A DNA stretch of 64,000 nucleotides from SZAS-79 sp963844255 (GCA_963844255.1 CAWJNP010000010.1:28083-92082), one strand, 5' to 3'; positions 29,206-40,089 are shown, counted from the first letter of the stretch. Made by a program: numbers and translations. The notes: generated by a model from the letters alone, not told the origin.

Positions 29206-30510
29206 TTATCGGCGGGGGCGCTTGCGGGCCGCGGCCTTGCGTGCGGTGGCCCTGATCGCCGCAGGCTCGCGGTCGTAGCGGGCGATGAAGGCCTTGACCT
29301 TCGGGTAGACCTTCTCGCGCCAGCGGCGGCCCGAGAAGATGCCGTAGTGACCGGCGCCCTCGACGTCGTAGTGCAAGCGGCGGGACGCCGGGATGCCGGT
29401 GCACAGGTCGTGCGCGGCCTGGGTCTGGCCGGCGCCGGAGATGTCGTCCAGCTCGCCTTCGATGGTCAGCAGCGCGGTGCGGGTGATGTCCTGCGGTCGC
29501 ACCAGCTTGCCGTCGACCTCCCAGGTGCCGTTGAGAAGCGCGAAGTCCTGGAACACGGTCTTGATCGTGTCGAGGTAGTACTCGGCCGGCATGTCGAGCA
29601 CCGCGTTGTACTCGTCGTAGAACTGGCGGTGCGCGTCTGCGCTGTCGTCGTCGCCGCGGATCAGGTCGAGGAAGTAGTCGTAGTGCGACGACACGTGGCG
29701 GTCGGGGTTCATCGCGACGAATCCCGAGTGCTGCAGGAAGCCCGGGTACACGCGCCGCCCGGCACCGGGGTAGTTCTGCGGCACGCGGAAGATCACGTTG
29801 TTCTCGAACCAGCTGTGGCTCTTGTTGGTCGCCAGCGTGTTGACCGCCGTCGCGCTGCGGCGGGCGTCGATCGGGCCGCCCATCATCGTCATCGTCGGCG
29901 GGGTCAGCTCGCCCGCACTGGCCATCAGCGAGACGGCGGCCAGCACTGGCACGGTGGGCTGGCAGACGGAGATCACATGGGCGTTCGGGCCCACGTGGCG
30001 CAGGAAATCCTGCACGTAATGGACATAGTCGTTCAGGTGGAACGGACCGTCTTCCACGGGCACCATGCGGGCATCGTTCCAGTCGACGATGAAGACCTTG
30101 TGGTCGTGCAGCAGGCTCTTGACGGTATCGCGCAGCAGCGTCGAGTGGTGCCCGGACAGGGGTGCGACCACCACGACGGTGGGTTGCTCCTTCATCGTGG
30201 CCAGCGCACCTTCGTTGTCGGTGAAGCGCTTGAAGCGCAACAGCCGGGCGAACGGCTTGGTCAGCGCGACCTGTTCCTGGACAGCGACGTCGACCTCGTT
30301 GTCGACGCGCGCGCTCGTGATGTTGAACTGGGGCTTCTCGTACTCCTTGGCCAGCCGGTGCAGCAGGTCGAACCCGGCAGATATGCGCTGCGACATCGGC
30401 GTGTGCGCGAACGGCGACAGCGGGTGGTCGTACAGCTTGGCCGATGCGCTCGCGAACTCCGAAAACGGCGCCATCAGCGCTCGCTGCGATTCGTACAGGT
30501 GGTACAGCAT
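29206..30510 (-). CDS. phaZ: Intracellular polyhydroxyalkanoate depolymerase
   Basis: Mobilises stored poly-3-hydroxybutyrate granules. The 434 residues match the Cupriavidus PhaZ1-type intracellular depolymerase family (COG4553), an alpha/beta hydrolase with a nucleophilic cysteine; here it lies in VISVCQPTVPVLA near residue 183. Other marks: the start MLYHLYESQRALMAPFS, VVVVAPLSGHHSTLLRDTV, FIVDWNDARMVP and the catalytic His in VEGAGHYGIFSGRRWRE. The tail is Lys/Arg/Ala-rich, possibly for granule or DNA contact. GGAGG lies eight bases before the ATG. It indicates a PHB-accumulating organism. Confidence 0.94.
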   Translation of the reverse strand: MLYHLYESQRALMAPFSEFASASAKLYDHPLSPFAHTPMSQRISAGFDLLHRLAKEYEKPQFNITSARVDNEVDVAVQEQVALTKPFARLLRFKRFTDNEGALATMKEQPTVVVVAPLSGHHSTLLRDTVKSLLHDHKVFIVDWNDARMVPVEDGPFHLNDYVHYVQDFLRHVGPNAHVISVCQPTVPVLAAVSLMASAGELTPPTMTMMGGPIDARRSATAVNTLATNKSHSWFENNVIFRVPQNYPGAGRRVYPGFLQHSGFVAMNPDRHVSSHYDYFLDLIRGDDDSADAHRQFYDEYNAVLDMPAEYYLDTIKTVFQDFALLNGTWEVDGKLVRPQDITRTALLTIEGELDDISGAGQTQAAHDLCTGIPASRRLHYDVEGAGHYGIFSGRRWREKVYPKVKAFIARYDREPAAIRATARKAAARKRPRR

Positions 30511-30664
30511 GCGATGCCTCCGAATCTCGAAATATCAATGGTGCGCTGCAACAAATGTAGCGCGGTCCGGCGTCTTCGGGGCGCGCAAGTCGTGAAATTA
30601 GACGATTCAGCCCAGGCCAGGCGGAGTCGGGCGTGCGTTCGGCCCCCGACGGCATCCCGGCGCG

Positions 30665-31864
30665 CTACATGACTTGGGCAAGCGCGCGCGCCACGGTACC
30701 GAGGTTGCGGCTGTTCAGCGCGGCGACGCAGATCCGGCCCGAGTCCACGCCATAGACCCCGTACTCGGCCCTCAGTCGCTGCATCTGTGCGGCGTTCAAC
30801 CCGGAGTAGCTGAACATGCCTCTCTGGCGCGTGATGTAGGAAAGGTCCTGCTTGACGCCTGCGGCCTGCAGTTCGGCGACCAGCGCGTGCCGCATGGCGC
30901 GGATCCGCTCGCGCATCGCGGCCAGTTCCCGCTCCCACAGGGTGCGCAGGGACGGTGTGTTCAGCACGGTCGCGACCAGCTGGGCGCCAAAGGTGGGCGG
31001 GTTGGAATAGTTGGTCCGGATCACGATCTTCAGCTGGGACAGCACCCGTGCCGCCTCGTCGGCGCTGTCGCAGACCACGCTGAGCGCACCCACGCGCTCG
31101 CCGTAGAGGGAAAAGCTCTTCGAGAATGAGGTCGCCACGAGGAAGTCGAGCCCGGCGTCGAGAAACTGCCGCACCACGGCCCCGTCTTCGGCGATGCCGT
31201 CGCCGAAGCCCTGGTACGCCATGTCCAGGAATGCGACGAGATTGCGCGCCTGCACCCGTGCGGACCACCTGGCTCCATTGGTCTGTCGATCAGGTCGCAG
31301 CCGGTGGGGTTGTGGCAGCAGGCGTGCAGCACCACGATGGTGCCCGGCGGCGCCTGGTCGAGACCGGCGAGCATGGCGTCGAAGCGCACGGCGCGGGTGG
31401 CCGCGTCGTAGTAAGGGTAGGTCTGGACCTCGAATCCGGCATTCGTGAACAGCGCGCGGTGGTTCTCCCAGCTCGGATCGCTGATCAGCACCTTCGATGA
31501 CGGATGCAGGCGCTTCAGGAAGTCGGCACCGACCTTCAGACCGCCGGTGCCGCCCAGCGACTGGACGGTGGCGATCGCGCTTGCCCGTCACAGCCGGATG
31601 GTCGGCGCCGAACACGAGCTGCTGCACGGCCTGGTCGTAGGCGGCGATGCCGTCGATCGGCAGGTAACCCTTGGGCTTGGGCGCACCAAGCAACTGCGCC
31701 TGTGCCTGCGCCACGCAGTCCAGCAGCGGCAACTTGCCCTCGCCGTCGAAGTACACGCCGACGCCGAGGTTGACCTTGTTCGGGTTCGGGTCGGCGGCGA
31801 ACTGTTCGTTCAGGCCCAGGATGGGGTCGCGCGGGGCCATCTCGACGGAGGAGAGAAAGGACAT
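30665..31864 (-). CDS. Aromatic/aspartate aminotransferase, with three +1 insertions
   Basis: Class I PLP aminotransferase of about 398 residues, TyrB/AspC-like, moving amino groups between aspartate or aromatic amino acids and 2-oxoglutarate. It starts MSFLSSVEMAPRDPILGLNE. The middle is read in another frame: ISDPSWENHRALFTNAGFEV and LHACCHNPTGCDL. The original frame returns with FLDMAYQGFGDG, the PLP lysine in SFSKSFSLYGERVGAL and the end NSRNLGTVARALAQVM. Extra bases near 31576, 31280 and 31256 explain all shifts and sum to a whole codon. It is divergent from uvrB, 66 bases apart. Confidence 0.88.
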   Translation of the reverse strand: MSFLSSVEMAPRDPILGLNEQFAADPNPNKVNLGVGVYFDGEGKLPLLDCVAQAQAQLLGAPKPKGYLPIDGIAAYDQAVQQLVFGADHPAVTGKRDRHRPVAGRHRRSEGRCRLPEAPASVIEGADQRSELGEPPRAVHECRIRGPDLPLLRRGHPRRALRRHARRSRPGAAGHHRGAARLLPQPHRLRPDRQTNGARWSARVQARNLVAFLDMAYQGFGDGIAEDGAVVRQFLDAGLDFLVATSFSKSFSLYGERVGALSVVCDSADEAARVLSQLKIVIRTNYSNPPTFGAQLVATVLNTPSLRTLWERELAAMRERIRAMRHALVAELQAAGVKQDLSYITRQRGMFSYSGLNAAQMQRLRAEYGVYGVDSGRICVAALNSRNLGTVARALAQVM

Positions 31865-31930
31865 GGCTGGTGTTCCTGTGCTGGGCTTGCGCTACGCTTA
31901 CGGGTTGCCCGCAATTCTAGGGTCGCCCCG

Positions 31931-34065
<2,135 letters not shown>

Positions 34066-34069
<4 letters not shown>

Positions 34070-34596
34070 GGCGCTTTCTGCGCCGGGCGCCGCCACCGCA
34101 GCTGTCGGTGCTGATGGTCTGCATGGGCAACATCTGCCGATCCCCCACTGCAGAGGGCATGCTTCGCCACAAGCTGCAGGGCGCGGGCCTTGGCGACCGG
34201 GTGCACGTGGATTCGGCCGGCACCTACGGATTCCATGTCGGCGGGCCTGCGGATCCACGCGCGGTCCGCCATGCGAAGGCCAGGGGGGTCGACCTGTCGG
34301 CCCTGCGTGCGCGCAAGGTCGACGAGGCCGATTTCCAGCGCTTCCAGCTCATTTTGGCGATGGACGACGACAATCTGGCGGAGTTGGAGCGCATGCGGCC
34401 CGGCACGCAGGTCGCCCAGTTGCGACTGCTGATGGACTTCGCACTGCGCCACCGCGCGCAGCCGATCGTTCCCGACCCCTACTATGGCGGGCCGGACGGT
34501 TTCGAGCACGTGCTCGACCTCGTCGAAGACGCCTGCGACGGGCTGCTGTTGCACTTGCAGCAGCGCTTGGCCGCCTCACCCGACGGAACTTCCTGA
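34066..34596 (+). CDS. Low-molecular-weight protein tyrosine phosphatase
   Basis: A 176-residue acid-phosphatase-like PTP. The P-loop C-x5-R is VCMGNICRSPTAEG near residue 18-26 and the general-acid Asp is in IVPDPYYGGPDGFEHV. The N-terminal ~14 residues are basic and variable. Its ATG overlaps the uvrB stop by 4 bases (ATGA), so the two are translationally coupled. In Burkholderiales this gene commonly precedes iscR; the substrate is unknown. Confidence 0.93.
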
Positions 34597-34628
34597 GCTG
34601 TTCCCGACCAAAAGAGTCGGGTTCCTGT

Positions 34629-34653
34629 ATACTTGAGTAGACCGCTCGGTTAT
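34629..34653 (+). promoter_or_regulatory. Putative IscR type 1 operator upstream of iscR
   Basis: ATACTTGAGTAGACCGCTCG plus GTTAT matches the E. coli type 1 IscR consensus (ATASYYGACTRWWWYAGTCRRSTAT) at 19 of 25 positions by my count, including both outer ATA/TAT ends. It lies 107 bases before the iscR ATG, suggesting autorepression of the isc operon by [2Fe-2S]-IscR. Confidence 0.6.
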
Positions 34654-34759
34654 GCGGGCCTTGCGCTACGAAAGTAGCGGGACCCGTTGACCCCTCGGGC
34701 CGTCGGTTTCCGCCGGTTCTTGGGGCCTCCCAGCCTCGCAATGCACACAGGAGATCCCA

Positions 34760-35293
34760 ATGCGTTTGACCACCAAAGGCCGATTTGCCGTCACTGCGAT
34801 GATCGACCTCGCACTGCGCTCCCATTCGGGGCCGGTGGCGTTGGCCGCGATCAGTCAGCGGCAGCAGATTTCCCTGTCCTATCTCGAACAGCTGTTTGGC
34901 AAGCTGCGCCGGCACGAATTGGTGGAGAGCACCCGGGGGCCCGGCGGCGGTTACTCGCTCGGGCGGGGTGCCGCGGAGATCACGGTGGCGGACATCATCG
35001 TCGCCGTCGACGAGCCGATCGACGCCACGGGCTGCGCGGGCAAGGAGAACTGCATGGGCGACGACGCCGGTCGCTGCATGACGCACGACCTGTGGGCCAG
35101 CCTGAACGCCAAGATGATCGAGTACCTCGATTCCATTTCGCTGAAGAAGCTGGTGGACGACCAGCTCGCCAAGGGCGTTTCGATCGAAGAGGCGCCGGTC
35201 AAGCGCGCCATCTCTTCGTCGCCGGTCGTCAAGCCGATCAAGGTGACGGCACCCAACTCCGTGTTCGCTCTCGGATCCGCACTGACGAAGTGA
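34760..35293 (+). CDS. iscR: Fe-S cluster-sensing repressor IscR
   Basis: Rrf2-family regulator of Fe-S biogenesis; 177 residues. The winged helix covers about 1-75 (MRLTTKGRFAVTAMIDLAL, SLSYLEQLFGKLRRHELVES, RGPGGGYSLGR). Three cluster cysteines are at 92, 98 and 106 (GCAGKENCMGDDAGRCMTHDLW), with the ligand His in THDLW. In E. coli they are 92, 98 and 104, so there is a two-residue insertion. The ATG at 34760 is preceded by AGGAGA. It heads the isc operon; iscS starts 2 bases after its stop. Confidence 0.95.
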   Translation: MRLTTKGRFAVTAMIDLALRSHSGPVALAAISQRQQISLSYLEQLFGKLRRHELVESTRGPGGGYSLGRGAAEITVADIIVAVDEPIDATGCAGKENCMGDDAGRCMTHDLWASLNAKMIEYLDSISLKKLVDDQLAKGVSIEEAPVKRAISSSPVVKPIKVTAPNSVFALGSALTK

Positions 35294-35295
35294 CC

Positions 35296-36510
35296 ATGAC
35301 TCCTCATTTCCCGATCTACCTGGACTACGGTGCCACCACGCCGGTGGACCCACGCGTCGTGGACGCGATGATTCCCTGGCTGCGCGAGCACTTCGGCAAT
35401 CCGGCCTCGCGCAGCCACGCCTGGGGCTGGGAGGCGGAGGCGGCCGTGGAGAAGGCGCGCGGGCAGGTGGCGTCCCTGATCAACGCCGACCCGCGCGAGA
35501 TCGTCTGGACCTCCGGCGCGACCGAATCGAACAACCTCGCGATCAAGGGGGCGGCGCACTTCTACCAGTCGCGCGGCAAGCACATCGTCACCGTCAAGAC
35601 CGAGCACAAGGCGGTGCTGGACACCACCCGCGAGCTCGAGCGCCAGGGCTTCGAGGTGACCTACCTCGAGGTGCAGGAGAACGGTCTGCTCGACCTGGAC
35701 CGCTTCAAGGGCGCGTTGCGCAAGGACACGATCGTCGTGTCGGTGATGTTGGTCAACAACGAGATCGGCGTCATCCAGGACATCCCGGCCATCGGCGCGA
35801 TGTGTCGCGAGCGCGGCATCGTCCTGCACGTCGACGCGGCGCAGGCCACGGGCAAGGTCGCGATAGACATGGCCACGCTGCCGGTCGACCTGATGAGCCT
35901 GGCGTCGCACAAGACCTATGGCCCCAAGGGCATCGGCGCGTTGTACGTGCGGCGCAAGCCACGCGTGCGCATCGAAGCGCAGATGCATGGCGGCGGCCAC
36001 GAGCGAGGCATGCGCTCGGGTACGCTTCCCACGCACCAGTGCGTCGGCATGGGCGAGGCCTTTGCCATCGCCCAGGCCGAGATGGGGGCGGAGAGCGAAC
36101 GCATCCGCATGCTGCATCAGCGGCTGGTCGACGGGCTGACCGAGATCGACCAGGTCTTCATCAACGGCGACATGGAGCGCCGCGTGCCGCACAACCTGAA
36201 CATCAGCTTCAATTTCGTCGAAGGCGAATCGCTGATCATGGGCGTCAAGGGCCTCGCGGTGTCGTCCGGGTCGGCATGCACCTCGGCGAGCCTGGAACCC
36301 AGCTACGTGCTGCGCGCTCTCGGGCGCAGCGACGAACTGGCGCATTCGAGCCTGCGCATGACGATCGGCCGCTTCACGACGCAGGAGGAGATCGACTACG
36401 CCGTCAGCGTGTTGCAGGACCGTGTCGGCAAGCTGCGTGAGCTGTCCCCGCTGTGGGAGATGTTCAAGGACGGTGTCGACCTCAGCACGATCCAGTGGGC
36501 CGACCACTAG
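35296..36510 (+). CDS. iscS: Cysteine desulfurase IscS
   Basis: PLP enzyme that takes sulfur from cysteine and passes it to IscU and other acceptors. The 404 residues match E. coli IscS. It starts IYLDYGATTPVDPRV; the PLP lysine is in SLASHKTYGPKGIGALYV and the persulfide Cys is residue 328 in SSGSACTSASLEPSYVL, the same number as in E. coli. The ATG at 35296 is two bases past the iscR stop, and iscU follows 19 bases on with AAGGAGA. Confidence 0.97.
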   Translation: MTPHFPIYLDYGATTPVDPRVVDAMIPWLREHFGNPASRSHAWGWEAEAAVEKARGQVASLINADPREIVWTSGATESNNLAIKGAAHFYQSRGKHIVTVKTEHKAVLDTTRELERQGFEVTYLEVQENGLLDLDRFKGALRKDTIVVSVMLVNNEIGVIQDIPAIGAMCRERGIVLHVDAAQATGKVAIDMATLPVDLMSLASHKTYGPKGIGALYVRRKPRVRIEAQMHGGGHERGMRSGTLPTHQCVGMGEAFAIAQAEMGAESERIRMLHQRLVDGLTEIDQVFINGDMERRVPHNLNISFNFVEGESLIMGVKGLAVSSGSACTSASLEPSYVLRALGRSDELAHSSLRMTIGRFTTQEEIDYAVSVLQDRVGKLRELSPLWEMFKDGVDLSTIQWADH

Positions 36511-36529
36511 AACTCAAGGAGAAGACGAC

Positions 36530-36916
36530 ATGGCATACAGCGACAAGGTCGTGGACCACTACGAGAACCCGCGCAACGTGGGTTCGTTCGACAAGGGCGA
36601 CGAAGCCGTGGGCACCGGCATGGTGGGTGCGCCGGCCTGCGGCGACGTCATGAAGCTGCAGATCCGCGTGGACCCGAAGACGGGGCTGATCGAAGACGCG
36701 CGCTTCAAGACCTATGGCTGCGGTTCGGCCATCGCATCGAGTTCGCTGGTGACCGAATGGGTCAAGGGCAAGTCGCTCGACCAGGCCTTGACGATCAAGA
36801 ACACCCACATCGCCCAGGAGCTGGCGTTGCCGCCGGTCAAGATCCATTGCTCGATCCTGGCCGAAGACGCCATCAAGGCGGCGGTGCAGGACTACAAGGC
36901 CAAGCACGGCGCTTGA
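36530..36916 (+). CDS. iscU: Fe-S scaffold protein IscU
   Basis: Scaffold on which [2Fe-2S] and [4Fe-4S] clusters are built. The 128 residues have the three ligand cysteines at 37 (GAPACGDVM), 64 (TYGCGSAIASSS) and 107 (IHCSILAEDAI), plus the HscA-recognition motif LPPVK. The start MAYSDKVVDHYENPRNVGSF is invariant in the family, with AAGGAGA upstream. It sits between iscS and iscA. Confidence 0.97.
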   Translation: MAYSDKVVDHYENPRNVGSFDKGDEAVGTGMVGAPACGDVMKLQIRVDPKTGLIEDARFKTYGCGSAIASSSLVTEWVKGKSLDQALTIKNTHIAQELALPPVKIHCSILAEDAIKAAVQDYKAKHGA

Positions 36917-36921
36917 ACGAC

Positions 36922-37245
36922 ATGGCCGTCACGCTGACCGAAGCCGCCGCCAACCATGTCACGCGCTACCTGTCGCGACGTGGCAAGGGGGTGGGGGTGC
37001 GCCTGGGCGTCAAGACCACCGGATGCTCGGGCTTGGCCTACAAGCTCGAGTACGCCGATGACGTGGCGCCTGAGGACGTGGTCTTCGAGGGTCACGGGGT
37101 CAAGGTGCTCATCGATCCCAAGAGCCTGCCCTACCTGGACGGCACCGAACTCGACTTCGTGCGCGAGGGCCTGAACGAAGGCTTCAAGTTCCACAACCCG
37201 CGCGAGAAGGATCGCTGCGGCTGCGGCGAGTCCTTCCGCGTCTGA
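36922..37245 (+). CDS. iscA: A-type Fe-S carrier IscA
   Basis: Accepts and delivers iron-sulfur clusters. The 107 residues keep the three conserved cysteines: TTGCSGLAY and the C-terminal DRCGCGESF. It begins MAVTLTEAAANHVTRYL five bases after the iscU stop. A TTG at 36913 is in frame but less likely. hscB follows after an 82-base gap. Confidence 0.96.
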   Translation: MAVTLTEAAANHVTRYLSRRGKGVGVRLGVKTTGCSGLAYKLEYADDVAPEDVVFEGHGVKVLIDPKSLPYLDGTELDFVREGLNEGFKFHNPREKDRCGCGESFRV

Positions 37246-37331
37246 TGGACGCTCCCGTCCTGCAGATCCGGCCCGGGCGGCCGGGTCACCCCGATGCCGT
37301 CGCGCTCCTGGCCAGGTCCGTCGTGCGATGA
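37245..37331 (+). other. Candidate 28-codon ORF bridging iscA and hscB
   Basis: The ATG overlaps the iscA stop (TGATG) and the TGA overlaps the hscB start (ATGA), so the frame exactly fills the gap. The peptide (MDAPVLQIRPGRPGHPDAVA at its start) has no known homology to me. It may be a chance open frame in GC-rich DNA or a coupling element. Confidence 0.2.
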
Positions 37332-37852
37332 AACTGGACGACGACGACTTCACCCTGTTCGGCCTGACGCCGCGGTTCGCGCTCGACCGGCCGGCGCTGG
37401 ACGCGCAATGGCGCCAGCTGCAGGCCAAGGTGCACCCCGATCGCTTCGCCGCCGACGGCGGCGCGGCCCGGCGCCTGGCCATGCAGTGGGCGGTGCGCGT
37501 GAACGAGGCCTACCAGCGACTGAAGGATCCGCTGAAGCGCGCTGCCTATCTGTGCGAGTTGCGCGGCGCCAGGGTCGACGCCGAGAACAACACGGCGATG
37601 CCGGGTGACTTCCTGATGCAGCAGATGGCCTGGCGCGAAGCGCTGGACGACGCTGCCGATCTGCCCTCCGTGGAGGCACTCGACGACGAAGTGCAGTCGC
37701 ACGAGAGTCAGCTATTCGACACCCTGGCAGCGACCCTGGATCAACGTGACGACCCGACGGCGGCAGCCGAGCAGGTACGGGCGCTGATGTTCGTGGCACG
37801 TTTCCGCCAGGACCTGGCGCGCCGCCTGGAGGCGCTGGACGCCCCCCACTGA
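37328..37852 (+). CDS. hscB: Fe-S co-chaperone HscB
   Basis: J-domain partner that brings IscU to HscA. Of 174 residues, the first ~75 are the J domain with HPDRF (KVHPDRFAADGG) and VNEAYQRLKDPLKRAAYLCEL; the rest is the three-helix IscU-binding domain (FLMQQMAWREALDDAADL). The length is normal for the family. hscA starts 3 bases after its stop. Confidence 0.95.
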   Translation: MKLDDDDFTLFGLTPRFALDRPALDAQWRQLQAKVHPDRFAADGGAARRLAMQWAVRVNEAYQRLKDPLKRAAYLCELRGARVDAENNTAMPGDFLMQQMAWREALDDAADLPSVEALDDEVQSHESQLFDTLAATLDQRDDPTAAAEQVRALMFVARFRQDLARRLEALDAPH

Positions 37853-37855
37853 CCG

Positions 37856-39712
37856 ATGGCACTGCTTCAGATTTCCGAACCTGGCCAGGCACCCGACCCA
37901 CACCAGCGGCGGGTCGCCGTCGGCATCGACCTGGGCACGACGCACTCGCTGGTGGCCGCGGTGCGCCATGGTGTGGCCGAATGCCTGCCCGACGAACAGG
38001 GCCGGGTGCTTCTGCCGTCGGCGGTGCGCTACCTCGGTGACGGCCGGCGAGCGATCGGTTACCCGGCTCGCGACGCCCAGGCCGAGGACGCAGAGAACAC
38101 GCTGGTGTCGGTCAAGAGGTTCATGGGTCGCACGCTGGCCGACGTCGCGGGGCATGGCCGCCTGCCCTATCGCTTCGTCGACCGGCCGGGCATGCTGGCG
38201 ATCACGACGCGCGAGGGCGACAAGTCGCCGGTCGAGGTGTCGGCCGAAATCCTGGCCACGCTGCGCCAGCGCGCCGAGGACAGCTTTGCCGACGACCTGT
38301 TCGGCGCTGTCATCACGGTGCCGGCCTACTTCGATGACGCCCAGCGCCAGGCCACCAAGGATGCGGCCCAGCTCGCCGGCCTGAACGTGCTGCGGCTGAT
38401 CAACGAGCCGACGGCGGCCGCCGTGGCCTACGGGCTGGACAATGCCAGCGAGGGCCTTTATGCGGTCTACGACCTGGGTGGTGGCACGTTCGACATCTCG
38501 CTGCTGCGACTGACGCGGGGGGTCTTCGAGGTCGTCGCCACGGGAGGCGACGCGGCCCTGGGGGGCGACGACATCGACCATGCGGTGGCGGACTGGATGC
38601 TCGTCGAGACGGGCTGCCATGCGCCGTCGGCACAGGACAAGCGCGCCGTCCTGGTGGCCGCACGTGCCGCCAAGGAGGCGCTGACCGCGGCCGATGCCAC
38701 CGTGCTGGCGGCCACCGTTGCCGGTCAGCCGCTGCGCATCGAGCTGTCGCGCGACCGTCTGGACGCGCTGTCCCGGCCGTTCATCGACCGCACGCTGGCG
38801 GCAGTGCGCAAGGCGCTGCGCGACGCCAAGGTCGCCCGCGCGGACGTGCAAGGTGTCGTGATGGTCGGCGGCTCCACCCGCATGCCTGCGGTGCGCTCGG
38901 CGGTGAGCGAGTACTTTGGCCGAGACGTGCTGACCAACGTCAACCCCGACGAGGTGGTGGCCATCGGCGCTGCGATCCAGGCCAATGCGCTGGCGGGCAA
39001 CGGCCGCGACGGGGACTTGCTGCTGCTCGACGTGATCCCGCTGTCGCTCGGCCTGGAGACGATGGGTGGCCTGGTGGAGCGCATCGTCGAGCGCAACAGC
39101 ACCATCCCGGTGGCCAAGGCACAGGACTTCACGACCTTCAAGGACGGCCAGACCGCGATGGCGCTGCACGTGGTGCAGGGCGAGCGCGAGCTGGTGTCCG
39201 AATGCCGGTCGTTGGCGCGCTTCGAGTTGCGCGACATCCCGCCGATGGTTGCCGGCGCGGCGCGCATCCGCGTGACCTTCCAGGTCGATGCCGACGGGCT
39301 GCTCAGCGTGTCGGCGCGCGAGCAGGTTTCCGGCGTCGAGGCGGCCATTGTCGTCAAGCCCAGCTACGGCCTGGCCGACGAACAGATCGCGCAGATGCTC
39401 AAGGACGGCTTCGCGAACGCCGAGGTCGACATGGCGGCTCGCAGCCTGCGGGAGGCCCATGTGGAAGCCGAGCGCATGCTGCTGGCCACGCGTGCCGCGC
39501 TCGCCGCCGACGGCCGGCTGCTGCAGGAAGAGCCCCGGGCGACTATCGACGCCCTGATGCTGGCCCTGGAGCAGGTGAACCGGGGCGACGATTGCGCGGC
39601 GATCGAGGCCGCCACCAAGGCTCTGGCCGACGGCACCGAGCACTTCGCCGCGTTGCGCATGAACCAGGGCATCCGTCAGGCGCTGGCAGGCAAGAGGCTG
39701 GAAGAAGTCTGA
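37856..39712 (+). CDS. hscA: Fe-S assembly chaperone HscA
   Basis: Hsp70-type ATPase that binds the LPPVK motif of IscU and promotes cluster transfer. The 618 residues contain phosphate loop VGIDLGTTHSLVA, VITVPAYFDDAQRQATKDAA, YDLGGGTFDISLL and VMVGGSTRMPAVR in the ATPase domain, then the beta-sandwich substrate domain (SLGLETMGGLVERIVERNST, QVDADGLLSVSA). It is shorter than DnaK and lacks its acidic tail, as expected for HscA. fdx starts 2 bases downstream. Confidence 0.96.
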   Translation: MALLQISEPGQAPDPHQRRVAVGIDLGTTHSLVAAVRHGVAECLPDEQGRVLLPSAVRYLGDGRRAIGYPARDAQAEDAENTLVSVKRFMGRTLADVAGHGRLPYRFVDRPGMLAITTREGDKSPVEVSAEILATLRQRAEDSFADDLFGAVITVPAYFDDAQRQATKDAAQLAGLNVLRLINEPTAAAVAYGLDNASEGLYAVYDLGGGTFDISLLRLTRGVFEVVATGGDAALGGDDIDHAVADWMLVETGCHAPSAQDKRAVLVAARAAKEALTAADATVLAATVAGQPLRIELSRDRLDALSRPFIDRTLAAVRKALRDAKVARADVQGVVMVGGSTRMPAVRSAVSEYFGRDVLTNVNPDEVVAIGAAIQANALAGNGRDGDLLLLDVIPLSLGLETMGGLVERIVERNSTIPVAKAQDFTTFKDGQTAMALHVVQGERELVSECRSLARFELRDIPPMVAGAARIRVTFQVDADGLLSVSAREQVSGVEAAIVVKPSYGLADEQIAQMLKDGFANAEVDMAARSLREAHVEAERMLLATRAALAADGRLLQEEPRATIDALMLALEQVNRGDDCAAIEAATKALADGTEHFAALRMNQGIRQALAGKRLEEV

Positions 39713-39714
39713 CC

Positions 39715-40053
39715 ATGCCGGTGATCACCATCCTGCCGAACACCGATTACTGCCCCGAGGGCGAGACGATCGAGGCGCCGCGTGGCACCAGCCTGTGCGA
39801 AGCCATGCTCGACAACGGCATCGCGATCGAGCATGCCTGCGAGATGAGTTGCGCCTGCACGACCTGCCACGTGGTGGTCAAGGAAGGCTTCGATTCACTC
39901 GGCGAGATGGACGAGGCCGAGGAAGACCTGCTCGACCGTGCCTGGGGGCTGGCGCCGACTTCGCGCCTGTCGTGCCAGGCGATCCTGTCGGACCAAGACG
40001 TGACGATCGAGATTCCGCGCTATTCGATCAACCACGCGCGCGAGAATCATTGA
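39715..40053 (+). CDS. fdx: ISC-type [2Fe-2S] ferredoxin
   Basis: Adrenodoxin-like ferredoxin giving electrons to cluster assembly. The 112 residues have the C-x5-C-x2-C...C ligand set in EHACEMSCACTTCHVVV and LSCQAI. The start MPVITILPNTDYCPEGETI matches the family. It is the last gene of the isc operon here; no iscX follows. Confidence 0.96.
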   Translation: MPVITILPNTDYCPEGETIEAPRGTSLCEAMLDNGIAIEHACEMSCACTTCHVVVKEGFDSLGEMDEAEEDLLDRAWGLAPTSRLSCQAILSDQDVTIEIPRYSINHARENH

Positions 40054-40061
40054 AGAAAAGA

Positions 40062-40089
40062 GGCCCCCGCGCCGCGAAGCGAGGGGGCC
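40062..40089. terminator. Hairpin after the isc operon
   Basis: GGCCCCC and GGGGGCC (outer arms) enclose a CGCGCCGCGAAGCGA core that can fold further. It lies 9 bases after the fdx stop and has no T run, so it is either a terminator with poor U tract or an mRNA-end stabiliser. Confidence 0.5.

Noticed and set aside
31865..31930. A LexA box upstream of uvrB
   Set aside because: No CTG-N10-CAG-like palindrome was found in the 66-base divergent gap.
37712..39643. A 643-residue minus-strand ORF opposite hscA
   Set aside because: Antisense shadow of hscA with no family features.
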